Notes: generated by a model from the sequence alone, not told the origin. A stretch of DNA of 5,990 nt from an uncultured Clostridia bacterium (GCA_937884385.1 CALGCW010000005.1:1-5990), one strand, 5' to 3'. Shown: positions 1 to 5,822, counted from the first letter of the stretch. A program made the numbers and translations.

Positions 1-55
1 GAACCCATGTTACAGCCGTGAAAGGGCCGTGTCTTAACCGCTTGACCAACGGGCC
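1..55 (-). tRNA. tRNA-Glu (anticodon TTC), 3' part outside window
   Basis: Reading the minus strand from 55 gives GGCCCGTTGGTCAAGCGG, the typical start of bacterial tRNA-Glu. The anticodon loop CTTTCAC (18-24) carries anticodon TTC (20-22), closed by a five-pair stem CGGCC/GGCTG with one G-T wobble. The sequence reaches the start of the T loop (GGGTTC) and is cut by the window edge, so about 20 nt including the 3' acceptor strand are missing. It lies 4 nt downstream of tRNA-Met in the same direction and is probably on the same transcript. Confidence 0.93.
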
Positions 56-59
56 GAAA

Positions 60-136
60 TGGTAGCGGAAACTGGACTTGAACCCGTGACCTATCGGGTA
101 TGAACCGATTGCTCTAGCCAACTGAGCTATTCCGCC
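60..136 (-). tRNA. tRNA-Met (anticodon CAT), elongator type, CCA encoded
   Basis: On the minus strand a complete 77-nt cloverleaf can be folded. The acceptor is GGCGGAA/TTCCGCT, with G1 opposite T72. The D stem is GCTC/GAGC and the anticodon stem ATCGG/CCGAT, with loop TTCATAC holding CAT at 100-102. The T arm is ACGGG-TTCAAGT-CCAGT, followed by discriminator A and an encoded CCA (60-62). The anticodon stem lacks the three G-C pairs typical of initiator tRNA, and the body resembles the Bacillus-type elongator tRNA-Met. A CAT anticodon could also mean tRNA-Ile2 (lysidine-modified), which is less likely given this body. The T stem has a G51-A63 mismatch, while all other stems pair well. Confidence 0.93.
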
Positions 137-162
137 ATATGCCACACATCTGCGACTTGTAT

Positions 163-191
163 ATTTTATCATAAGCGCCCATCTTTGTCAA
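163..191 (-). promoter_or_regulatory. Promoter of the tRNA-Met/tRNA-Glu unit
   Basis: On the minus strand, a perfect -35 TTGACA (186-191) is followed by a 17-nt spacer and -10 TAAAAT (163-168). A TG one base upstream of the -10 makes it an extended -10. Transcription would start near 155, giving a precursor with a 5' extension of about 20 nt before the mature tRNA-Met end at 136. Such a strong sigma-A promoter is what a stable-RNA unit needs. Confidence 0.88.
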
Positions 192-296
192 TACCTTTTT
201 TTGAAAAAAATAATCATTTTTTAAATATTTTTTCACAAAAACGCCTTTTTTATCACTCAAAAATGAAAAAATGTATATTTTTCCAAGCCCTTTCGC

Positions 297-325
297 TTGA
301 AAAGCACCCTCAAAGGCAATAATAT
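297..325 (+). promoter_or_regulatory. Possible weak upstream promoter for the RNase J gene
   Basis: TTGAAA (297-302), a 17-nt spacer and TAATAT (320-325) lie about 100 nt upstream of the main promoter on the same strand. The -10 matches only 4 of 6 consensus bases in an AT-rich region, so it may be chance. The rest of 192-393 holds small imperfect hairpins (280-303 and 335-346) and no gene that I can support. Confidence 0.25.
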
Positions 326-393
326 CACAAAGCGCCGCAAATGCGGAATTTCCCCCCTGTCGAATAGGGTAAATAATCGTCAACACTTCCCTC

Positions 394-422
394 TTGACAT
401 TCACAGCACAATCGTTTATAAT
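394..422 (+). promoter_or_regulatory. Consensus sigma-A promoter of the RNase J gene
   Basis: TTGACA (394-399), a 17-nt spacer and TATAAT (417-422) match both consensus boxes exactly. The predicted start of transcription is about 429-430, which leaves a leader of roughly 215 nt before the start codon at 646. A perfect promoter combined with a long structured leader suggests that output is limited after initiation rather than at it. Confidence 0.88.
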
Positions 423-429
423 ATACACG

Positions 430-645
430 ATGAAATGCTCGTAAAAAAGAGAGAGGTCGGGTCCTTCCCTTTGCGGTGTGGTCGTTTTAGTCCGCAAATA
501 AAGACCGATAAAACGGCTTCTTGCATAAAAAACAACCGCGCCACACCGCGGCCTTTCGGCATGCATATTTGTATGCTCCTTTTGCGCGCAAAAAACAAGC
601 CCTGACTTACATATTTTTAAATAGAAAGGAAGTGACTGTACTCCT
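430..645 (+). promoter_or_regulatory. Long structured 5' leader of the RNase J mRNA, candidate cis-regulatory RNA
   Basis: This stretch contains no credible gene but many complementary segments. Stem A is 470-476 (TTTGCGG) with 492-498 (CCGCAAA). Stem C is 480-489 with 509-518 (10 pairs, 2 of them G-T). A and C are ordered as an H-type pseudoknot with loops of 3, 2 and 10 nt. Stem B, 473-481 (GCGGTGTGG) with 541-549 (CCACACCGC), is a perfect 9-bp pairing that competes with A. Hairpin D (536-540 with 547-551) shows CCACAC in its loop, complementary to GTGTGG at 476-481. Further down are a hairpin (559-576) and a 14-nt palindrome (580-593). I do not recognise a known riboswitch class. An autoregulatory leader, as known for E. 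coli rne, is a reasonable but untested idea. No intrinsic terminator is visible in it. Confidence 0.5.
627..645 (+). promoter_or_regulatory. RNase J ribosome binding site within a hairpin
   Basis: AGGAAGTGA (627-635) differs at one base from the full anti-16S complement AGGAGGTGA and lies 10 nt before ATG 646, which supports this start. The same bases can pair with ACTCCT (640-645). AGGA pairs with TCCT and GT with AC, with one bulged A (631) and a 6-nt loop, so the Shine-Dalgarno sequence can be masked by a hairpin that abuts the start codon. Confidence 0.6.
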
Positions 646-2589
646 ATGAAAAAAGAAAAAAAACAGCCCTCTCAAAAAGAGGATACACCAAAGATAAAAG
701 CCCCCGTGCATAAAAGAAAAAAAGAGGGCAAAAAGAAGCAGGTGACTAAGGCTCGCGTTCGCGAAAAGCTTGAAAAGTTTCAGGAAGAGGCCGTTCAAAG
801 CCTCGAAACAAAGTCAAAAAAGGCAAAAAAAGAGCCAAATCCGACAAAAAAGCAACCCAAAGCTAAAAGATCACCCGCCAAAGCTCCTAAAAACGCGCCC
901 ACTACCACGATAGCGCGCGACGAGCGCGCAAAGGTGCGAGTTATTCCCCTTGGCGGTCTCAACGAGATCGGCAAGAACATCACCGCAATAGAGTGCGGCG
1001 ACGATATAATCGTCATCGACTGCGGCTTCGGATTTCCCGATGAGGATATGCTCGGTGTCGACCTTGTCATCCCCGATTTCACCTACCTTCGCGAAAACGC
1101 GGAAAAGGTGCGCGCCCTCATCCTCACCCACGGTCATGAGGACCATATCGGAGGTATTCCCTATCTTCTCCGCGAGATAAACGTGCCCGTTTACGGCACA
1201 CTTTTGACTCTCGGGATCATCAAAAACAAGCTCCTTGAGCATAAGCTCCCCTTCGATGCACAGCTCCATTGCGTCAGCGCAGGAGATACCGTAAAATTCG
1301 GAAACTCCTTTGCAGTGGAATTCATCCACGTTAACCACTCAATAGCCGACGCGTGCGCACTCGCAATAGATACCCCCGCAGGCAAGATATTCCACACGGG
1401 TGACTTCAAGCTCGACCTCACACCCATAGACGGTGAGCCAATGGATATAACCCGCCTCGGTGAGCTCGGCAAGGAAGGGATCGAGCTGCTCCTGTGCGAA
1501 AGCACGAACGCAGAGCGCCCGGGATATACCCCAAGCGAAAGAAAGGTCGGAAAATCCCTTGAATACATCTTTTCGACCAACTCAGACAAACGAATAGTCA
1601 TCGCCACCTTCTCCTCAAACGTGCACAGAGTCCAGCAGATCATCGACACAAGCGCGCGCCACGGCAGACGCGTCGCCATCACGGGCAGAAGTATGCTCAA
1701 CGTAGTGGGCGCTGCGACCGAGCTCGGATATATGAATATCCCCGAGGGCGTGCTCATTGACATCTCCGAGGTCAAGCGCTACAGACCCGATCAGCTTACT
1801 ATAATCACTACAGGCTCACAGGGAGAGCCTATGAGCGCGCTGTACAGAATGGCGTTTTCAGATCACCGAGAGGTCACTCTCGGCAGAAATGACGTGGTCA
1901 TCCTCTCGTCAAGCCCCATTCCGGGCAATGAAAAGCTCATCGGCAGAATAATCAACGAGCTTTCCAAAAACGGCGTGACCGTGCTCCACGATGCCCTTGT
2001 AAGCGTCCACGTATCGGGTCACGCGTGTCAGGAGGAGCTCAAGCTCGTCCAATCCCTGCTGAAGCCCAGATATTTTATGCCCGTTCACGGCGAATACCGC
2101 CACCTCAACGCAAACCGCGAGCTTGCGCTTGAAATGGGAATGGAGGAGCGCGACATCTTTATAGCCGATATCGGCAAGGTGCTTGAGCTTTCCGCCTCCG
2201 GCGCAAGATTTGTCGGCACGGTACAAGCAGGCAAGGTGCTTGTCAACGGCAACAGCGTGGGCGAGGTCGGAAACATCGTTCTTCGCGACCGCCGCCACCT
2301 CTCACAGGACGGACTGATCGTCATCGTCGCCTCAATAGATCAGCAAGCACGCTTGCTCGTATCAGGCCCCGACGTCGTATCCCGCGGATTTGTCTATGTA
2401 AGAGAATCCGAGGAGCTTATCGACGAGATAAAGAACGTCGCAGAGAGCATTATCGAGGATTATCTCGACCGCACGCGAACGGTGGACAGAGTCGCGCTCA
2501 AAACAAAGGTCAAGGATGACCTTTCAAAATACATCTATACGAAGACAAAACGCAGACCTATGGTACTGCCGATCATTATGAACGTATGA
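646..2589 (+). CDS. rnj: Ribonuclease J with lysine-rich N-terminal extension
   Basis: RNase J combines 5'-to-3' exonuclease and endonuclease activity in mRNA decay and in rRNA maturation in Gram-positive bacteria. It acts in the cytoplasm, often bound to ribosomes or the degradosome. The 647-residue product has a metallo-beta-lactamase/beta-CASP core starting near residue 96 (motif LGGLNEIGKN). The zinc ligands are visible: H162-G-H164-E-D166-H167, H231 (in NHS), D253 (in HTGDF) and H481 (in MPVHGEY). The beta-CASP motif H455-V-S-G-H459 is intact, and the spacing matches B. subtilis RNase J1. The C-terminus ends in the family-typical RRPMVLPIIM, so the protein is complete. Residues 1-95 are extra: about one third Lys/Arg, low complexity, with a charged helix around 34-60. 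This is probably an RNA- or ribosome-binding tail. ATG 646 has a good Shine-Dalgarno sequence. The gene stands alone behind its own promoter, and no terminator is seen after it. Confidence 0.97.
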   Translation: MKKEKKQPSQKEDTPKIKAPVHKRKKEGKKKQVTKARVREKLEKFQEEAVQSLETKSKKAKKEPNPTKKQPKAKRSPAKAPKNAPTTTIARDERAKVRVIPLGGLNEIGKNITAIECGDDIIVIDCGFGFPDEDMLGVDLVIPDFTYLRENAEKVRALILTHGHEDHIGGIPYLLREINVPVYGTLLTLGIIKNKLLEHKLPFDAQLHCVSAGDTVKFGNSFAVEFIHVNHSIADACALAIDTPAGKIFHTGDFKLDLTPIDGEPMDITRLGELGKEGIELLLCESTNAERPGYTPSERKVGKSLEYIFSTNSDKRIVIATFSSNVHRVQQIIDTSARHGRRVAITGRSMLNVVGAATELGYMNIPEGVLIDISEVKRYRPDQLTIITTGSQGEPMSALYRMAFSDHREVTLGRNDVVILSSSPIPGNEKLIGRIINELSKNGVTVLHDALVSVHVSGHACQEELKLVQSLLKPRYFMPVHGEYRHLNANRELALEMGMEERDIFIADIGKVLELSASGARFVGTVQAGKVLVNGNSVGEVGNIVLRDRRHLSQDGLIVIVASIDQQARLLVSGPDVVSRGFVYVRESEELIDEIKNVAESIIEDYLDRTRTVDRVALKTKVKDDLSKYIYTKTKRRPMVLPIIMNV

Positions 2590-2595
2590 TTAATT

Positions 2596-2624
2596 TTGTT
2601 AAAAAACTAATATATCTATACAAT
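2596..2624 (+). promoter_or_regulatory. Candidate promoter 1 for the parvulin-domain gene
   Basis: TTGTTA (2596-2601), a 17-nt spacer and TACAAT (2619-2624) lie directly after the RNase J stop codon. The -35 matches 4 of 6 and the -10 5 of 6 consensus bases. Transcription would start near 2631, about 85 nt before the start codon at 2716. The gap 2590-2715 is very AT-rich, so chance matches are easy. Confidence 0.45.
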
Positions 2625-2640
2625 TCACATTCTGTTCATA

Positions 2641-2677
2641 TTTAGTTCAAAATTAAATAACATTATAATTATATAAT
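2641..2677 (+). promoter_or_regulatory. Candidate promoter 2 for the parvulin-domain gene (tandem -10 boxes)
   Basis: Two exact TATAAT hexamers occur at 2664-2669 and 2672-2677. The first has a weak -35 candidate, TTTAGT (2641-2646), at 17 nt. No convincing -35 is seen for the second. Either could add to promoter 1. A start near 2676-2684 would leave a leader of only 30-40 nt. Confidence 0.4.
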
Positions 2678-2700
2678 AGCACTATTAATGCCTATAAATG

Positions 2701-2708
2701 AAAGGAAC
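2701..2708 (+). promoter_or_regulatory. Ribosome binding site that decides the start of the parvulin-domain gene
   Basis: AAAGGAAC (2701-2708) lies 7-9 nt before ATG 2716. An in-frame ATG at 2698 overlaps this site's upstream edge and has no Shine-Dalgarno sequence of its own. The real start is therefore most likely 2716, shortening the longest frame by six codons. Confidence 0.75.
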
Positions 2709-2715
2709 ACATAAA

Positions 2716-4779
2716 ATGGCACACGTTAAAACAACACCAAAGAAAAAGAGCACGCCGAAGCTCGTTGCGATGATAGTTTCTATCGTCCTTCTTGTATGCT
2801 TCGTTCTTGCTCTTCTCTCCTCGAACGGAGTATTCGTTCGAATTAAAACCGCAGCAGCAACCGAGGACGTAAGCATCAACGGCTCAATGGCTGCATACTT
2901 TACTTACTATTACTACCAGAACTGGATCAACAGCAACGAGTCCTACTACCACACCGCATTCGGTTGGTTCAGCCAGGACAAGGCTTGGAACGAGCAGAAG
3001 CTCATCTCCGACAGCTCAAAGACCTATGCTGATTACTTTGCAGAGGGCGGTAAGGCTCTTGCAGAGAGATACCTCATTCTTTGCCAGGCTGCAAAGAACG
3101 CAGGCGTATACGATAAGCTTGAAGAAGAAGCAAAGCCCGTTGTAGACGAATACATCGACGGCTACGTTTCCATTCTTGCTCAGCTTTACGGCTACACACT
3201 TCCCTCTTACCTCAAGCTTCAGTACGGTGAGAACATCAGCGAATCTGACTACCGCAAGTGCCTTATGCTTGAGCACATTGCTTCCTCCTACCTTGAGGAT
3301 AAGCAGACAGAGATCCACGACAAGCTCGACGGCGATACAGACCGTATCACAAAGTACTTCAACGAGCATCTTTCCACGCTTGTAACTGCTGAGTACCTTA
3401 CTTTCACACTTTCTCAGCCCAAGTCTCCCGTATTCCCCAAGGCAGCGGATTATGAGGGCGGTGCTGAAAGCGCAGCTTACAAGAAGGCAGCAGAAGCAGC
3501 ATCAAAGGATAAGACACTCACTCCTCCCGTACCCGATGATTACGTAGGCGGCGAAAACGCACCTGCATATAAGAAGGCATACGAAGAGGCTGAAAAGCTT
3601 AAGAAGGAAAATGACCTTGAGAGAGTTGCTCACGAGCAGTTTATGAAGAAACTCGAAACAGCAACCAGCGAGGAAGAATTCAAGAAATTTGTTCTTGAAT
3701 ATAAGTACCTTGACACATTCAATTCCGCATATACAAGCGCAACAAGCAAGTTCGAGGCTGCTGATAAGCCCTCCGAAACAGATCTTAACAATTACAGAGA
3801 GTCCGTAAAGAACGACATCATCAATGCAGTTCTTAACGAAAAGACCTCTCTTGAGCTTAAGACACCCGCTGAAGACGCTTCCAAGTGGGAAAAGATAAAA
3901 TCAACTCTTACAACATCCGTAATCTCTTCTCTTAAAACAACTATAGATAACTGCGTAAAGACTACAGGCCATACACTCGCATCCGACCTTGGCAAGAAGC
4001 TCTTCGGTGCTGTTGAGCATCAGTTCGGCATCAAGGACGAGGCAGACGGCACAAATGCTGCAGTGGGCGATAAGTGGTATGCAGAGACTGCTATCAAGGC
4101 TCTTGAGGATAAGGTGGCTGATCTTGAAAAGCAGATCGCGGAGAAGAAGGAATCCCTTAACGAAGAGGGCGCAAAGAAGGACGAGATCAATAAAGAGATC
4201 AAGGACCTTGAAACTTCTCTTGAAACAGCAAAGACAAGCCTTGCCGACGCTCAGAAGGCAGGTAAGTACACATTTGCAGCTTACTACGTAACAGAGGCTG
4301 CTCACAGAAACGAAGATAAGGTTCGTGACGTTGGTCACATCCTCTTCAAGGTAGATACAACTCTTAAGGCTGACTCCACAACTGCATACGCAACTTGGGA
4401 AAAGGCTGAGGAGAAGGCAAACGAGCTTCTTGCAACCATCAAGGCTGAGGCTGAGGCAGGCACTCTTACAAAGGAAAAGTTTGAAGAGCACGGCAAGGTA
4501 ACTCACGACAGCAACGTATTCTATGAGGACGTTGCAACAGGCGATATGGTTGAAGAATTCAACGATTGGCTCTTCAAGGCAGAAAATGTTGGCGAGCTTG
4601 GTCTTGTTAAGACCAGCTACGGCTACCACATTATGTACTACAACGGTGAAAAGGATATCACAGGCTGGGAGCGCGATGCACATGACGGCGCAACAAGCGA
4701 GGACCTTGACACTTGGTACAAGGATCTTGGAATCAAGGTTGACTTCAAGAACGTTGACCTCTTTAACCCCTACAACTAA
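2716..4779 (+). CDS. Membrane-anchored PpiC/parvulin-type peptidylprolyl isomerase (PrsA/SurA-like foldase)
   Basis: This is probably an extracytoplasmic chaperone/prolyl isomerase that helps exported proteins fold. The 687-residue product starts with a basic segment (1-15) and one hydrophobic helix (16-34). I see no lipobox, so it is likely a signal-anchored protein rather than a PrsA-type lipoprotein. An A-x-A after residue 48 seems too far from the helix for signal peptidase. Residues about 49-225 are Tyr-rich and then helical, like SurA/PrsA N-domains. Residues 237-292 hold a two-copy repeat (P-V-x-P..DYxGG..AYKKAxExA). Residues about 459-514 form a coiled coil. Residues 536-645 are the PpiC domain, with the conserved histidines H541 (GHILF) and H638 (GYHIM). 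The usual GGDLG turn is replaced by a divergent segment, as I recall from other clostridial members. Codon choice looks more biased (AAG Lys, CTT Leu, GCA/GCT Ala) than in the flanking genes, hinting at high expression. Catalytic activity is uncertain; the family call is firm. Confidence 0.88.
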   Translation: MAHVKTTPKKKSTPKLVAMIVSIVLLVCFVLALLSSNGVFVRIKTAAATEDVSINGSMAAYFTYYYYQNWINSNESYYHTAFGWFSQDKAWNEQKLISDSSKTYADYFAEGGKALAERYLILCQAAKNAGVYDKLEEEAKPVVDEYIDGYVSILAQLYGYTLPSYLKLQYGENISESDYRKCLMLEHIASSYLEDKQTEIHDKLDGDTDRITKYFNEHLSTLVTAEYLTFTLSQPKSPVFPKAADYEGGAESAAYKKAAEAASKDKTLTPPVPDDYVGGENAPAYKKAYEEAEKLKKENDLERVAHEQFMKKLETATSEEEFKKFVLEYKYLDTFNSAYTSATSKFEAADKPSETDLNNYRESVKNDIINAVLNEKTSLELKTPAEDASKWEKIKSTLTTSVISSLKTTIDNCVKTTGHTLASDLGKKLFGAVEHQFGIKDEADGTNAAVGDKWYAETAIKALEDKVADLEKQIAEKKESLNEEGAKKDEINKEIKDLETSLETAKTSLADAQKAGKYTFAAYYVTEAAHRNEDKVRDVGHILFKVDTTLKADSTTAYATWEKAEEKANELLATIKAEAEAGTLTKEKFEEHGKVTHDSNVFYEDVATGDMVEEFNDWLFKAENVGELGLVKTSYGYHIMYYNGEKDITGWERDAHDGATSEDLDTWYKDLGIKVDFKNVDLFNPYN

Positions 4780-4789
4780 TCAAATAAAT

Positions 4790-4817
4790 AAATGGCACGG
4801 TTCTTCCGTGCCATTTT
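4790..4817 (+). terminator. Hairpin with short U-tract between the foldase gene and the Cys-rich gene
   Basis: AAATGGCACGG (4790-4800) and CCGTGCCATTT (4806-4816) form a perfect 11-bp stem with loop TTCTT. The U-tract is only four bases (ATTTTGAT), so termination is probably partial. The Cys-rich gene starts 13 nt later with no clear promoter of its own in between, so this may set how much of the foldase transcript continues. The symmetrical stem (AAA on the 5' side) could also act weakly on the other strand. Confidence 0.8.
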
Positions 4818-4830
4818 GATAGGTAAATTT

Positions 4831-5493
4831 ATGAATATCAAAAAGAAACAAACGACAATTGCATACCGTTGTCCCCATTGCGGAGCAGGAGTAATGAGTA
4901 TGGTCGACGTGTTCACGCTCGGCGCGCCAATGATAAAGCTTAAATGCGACTGCGGCAAAAGCGAGCTTGTGATTGAGACACAGAGCGAGGATAAGGTCAA
5001 GATCACCGCGCCCTGCATCCTCTGCCCAAGGCCCCATAGCTTCACCGTGAGCAAAGAGGTCCTTTTCAATGAAGATCAGTTATCTCTTCGCTGCCCGTAT
5101 TCCGAGATGAGCACGTGCTTTGTAGGAGATATGGACTACGTAAAGGCTGACCTTGCCAAAAGCGAGCTCGAGCTTCTTGACGCAATGGATAAAAGCGGAA
5201 TGACCGATCTTGAAACGTTTCGAAGGGCAAATGAGAACGACGGGCTTGACGCACTCGACTCCGAGCTGATACAAAGCGTGATCTTCGTGCTCTCCGAGCT
5301 TGAAGCAGAAAATAAGATCTTCTGCAAATGCGAGCATTCAGACATAGCAGACGAGGAAAAATACGGCTACGAGATAACAAGCGCAGGAATCGAGGTGCGT
5401 TGCCGCGACTGCGGAGCAAAAAGAGTCATCCCAATCGATAATTCCCTCAATACCCACGCATTCCTCGACGCCGATGAGCTCCATCTCGAATAA
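4831..5493 (+). CDS. Cysteine-rich protein with three apparent Cys4 zinc sites, function unknown
   Basis: I do not recognise a named family. The 220-residue product has no signal peptide or membrane segment and should be cytosolic. Its twelve cysteines fall into three groups of four: C14/C17 with C39/C41, C62/C65 with C88/C96, and C165/C167 with C191/C194. These look like zinc-ribbon sites. The first two are adjacent, and the third is separated by an acidic, helical linker (about 103-162). Such folds often serve nucleic-acid or protein contacts, but nothing here fixes a partner. I chose ATG 4831 because AGGT (4821-4824) precedes it by 6 nt. The longer in-frame start at 4792 sits inside the terminator stem, has no ribosome site and would add an unrelated MARFF segment. 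Expression may come from read-through of the foldase transcript, or from a weak candidate promoter inside its end (TTGACT 4739-4744, 17-nt spacer, TTTAAC 4762-4767). Confidence 0.85.
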   Translation: MNIKKKQTTIAYRCPHCGAGVMSMVDVFTLGAPMIKLKCDCGKSELVIETQSEDKVKITAPCILCPRPHSFTVSKEVLFNEDQLSLRCPYSEMSTCFVGDMDYVKADLAKSELELLDAMDKSGMTDLETFRRANENDGLDALDSELIQSVIFVLSELEAENKIFCKCEHSDIADEEKYGYEITSAGIEVRCRDCGAKRVIPIDNSLNTHAFLDADELHLE

Positions 5494-5514
5494 TTACCAA
5501 TAAAACAACCACCC

Positions 5515-5540
5515 AAAGGGAGCAATTCGCTCCCTTTTTT
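5515..5540 (+). terminator. Intrinsic terminator after the Cys-rich gene
   Basis: AAAGGGAGC (5515-5523) pairs perfectly with GCTCCCTTT (5529-5537) around the 5-nt loop AATTC. The T-run continues to 5540 (six T). It begins 21 nt after the stop codon of the Cys-rich gene and closes this transcription unit. Confidence 0.93.
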
Positions 5541-5567
5541 CATACCCACTCAAGACCGCAAACTGAT

Positions 5568-5612
5568 AATACGTTCTTTTAAATAGTTACAAACGAAGGA
5601 ATACGTTCTTTT
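5568..5612. repeat. 13-nt direct repeat, two copies
   Basis: AATACGTTCTTTT occurs at 5568-5580 and again at 5600-5612, a 32-nt period. The second copy runs into a hairpin. The copies could be the remains of a target duplication or of a tandem repeat unit. Nothing coding is seen here. Confidence 0.75.
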
Positions 5613-5822
5613 TCAAGAAAAAGACCCGTGAACCCCCAAAACTCGGCTACGCTCGTTTCGGGGAACCCCTGTACACCAAAAAGATTTTTGTAGGGCTTCG
5701 CGGCAAAACTCCGCGCAAATTGTGTTGTGACAAGTCACAACACATAACGATTTTCTCGTCAACTCGAAAATCTGTAATTTGCTACTCCCATATATAGCCG
5801 AAGCCATATCTAACGGCTATAT
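5607..5822. repeat. Array of seven consecutive hairpins in non-coding DNA
   Basis: Seven non-overlapping inverted repeats follow one another: 5607-5624 (7 bp), 5634-5663 (CCCC/GGGG plus AAAC/GTTT, imperfect), 5677-5690 (CAAAAA/TTTTTG), 5699-5715 (CGCGG/CCGCG), 5721-5744 (perfect 11-bp arms TGTGTTGTGAC/GTCACAACACA), 5749-5772 (GATTTTC/GAAAATC) and 5792-5822 (ATATAGCCG/CGGCTATAT). I see no open frame with a ribosome site. This may be a dispersed, MITE-like intergenic element or a structured RNA. From memory, similar stretches recur in clostridial genomes, but I could not check this. Confidence 0.55.

Noticed and set aside
335..360. CCGCA/TGCGG hairpin followed by TTTCCCCCC as a possible terminator
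   Set aside because: Very short stem with a 2-nt loop and no T-run on either strand. Nothing upstream would need it.
114..566. Open frame of 150 codons on the minus strand over the leader and the tRNA-Met gene
   Set aside because: It overlaps the tRNA gene and its promoter, is of low complexity in its AT-rich part and has no supporting start signal.
297..605. Open frame of 102 codons on the plus strand across the RNase J promoter and leader
   Set aside because: It runs through a perfect promoter and the structured leader, has no ribosome site and shows no recognisable protein features.
2590..2715. Intrinsic terminator after the RNase J gene
   Set aside because: The gap is almost pure A/T with no GC-containing stem before a T-run, so none can be supported.
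3901..4683. Long Cys/Val/Leu-rich minus-strand frame of 260 codons
   Set aside because: It is antisense to the foldase gene. The odd composition is the complement of AAG/GAG/ACA-rich codons, and it has no start signals.
4792..4830. Longer start for the Cys-rich protein at ATG 4792
   Set aside because: The ATG lies in the stem of the terminator hairpin with no ribosome site. The added residues do not fit the domain, and ATG 4831 has a suitable AGGT upstream.
5613..5807. Small minus-strand frame of 64 codons in the hairpin array
   Set aside because: Its sequence follows the inverted repeats and it has no ribosome site. It is most likely a by-product of the repeat, of the kind often mis-annotated as a hypothetical protein.
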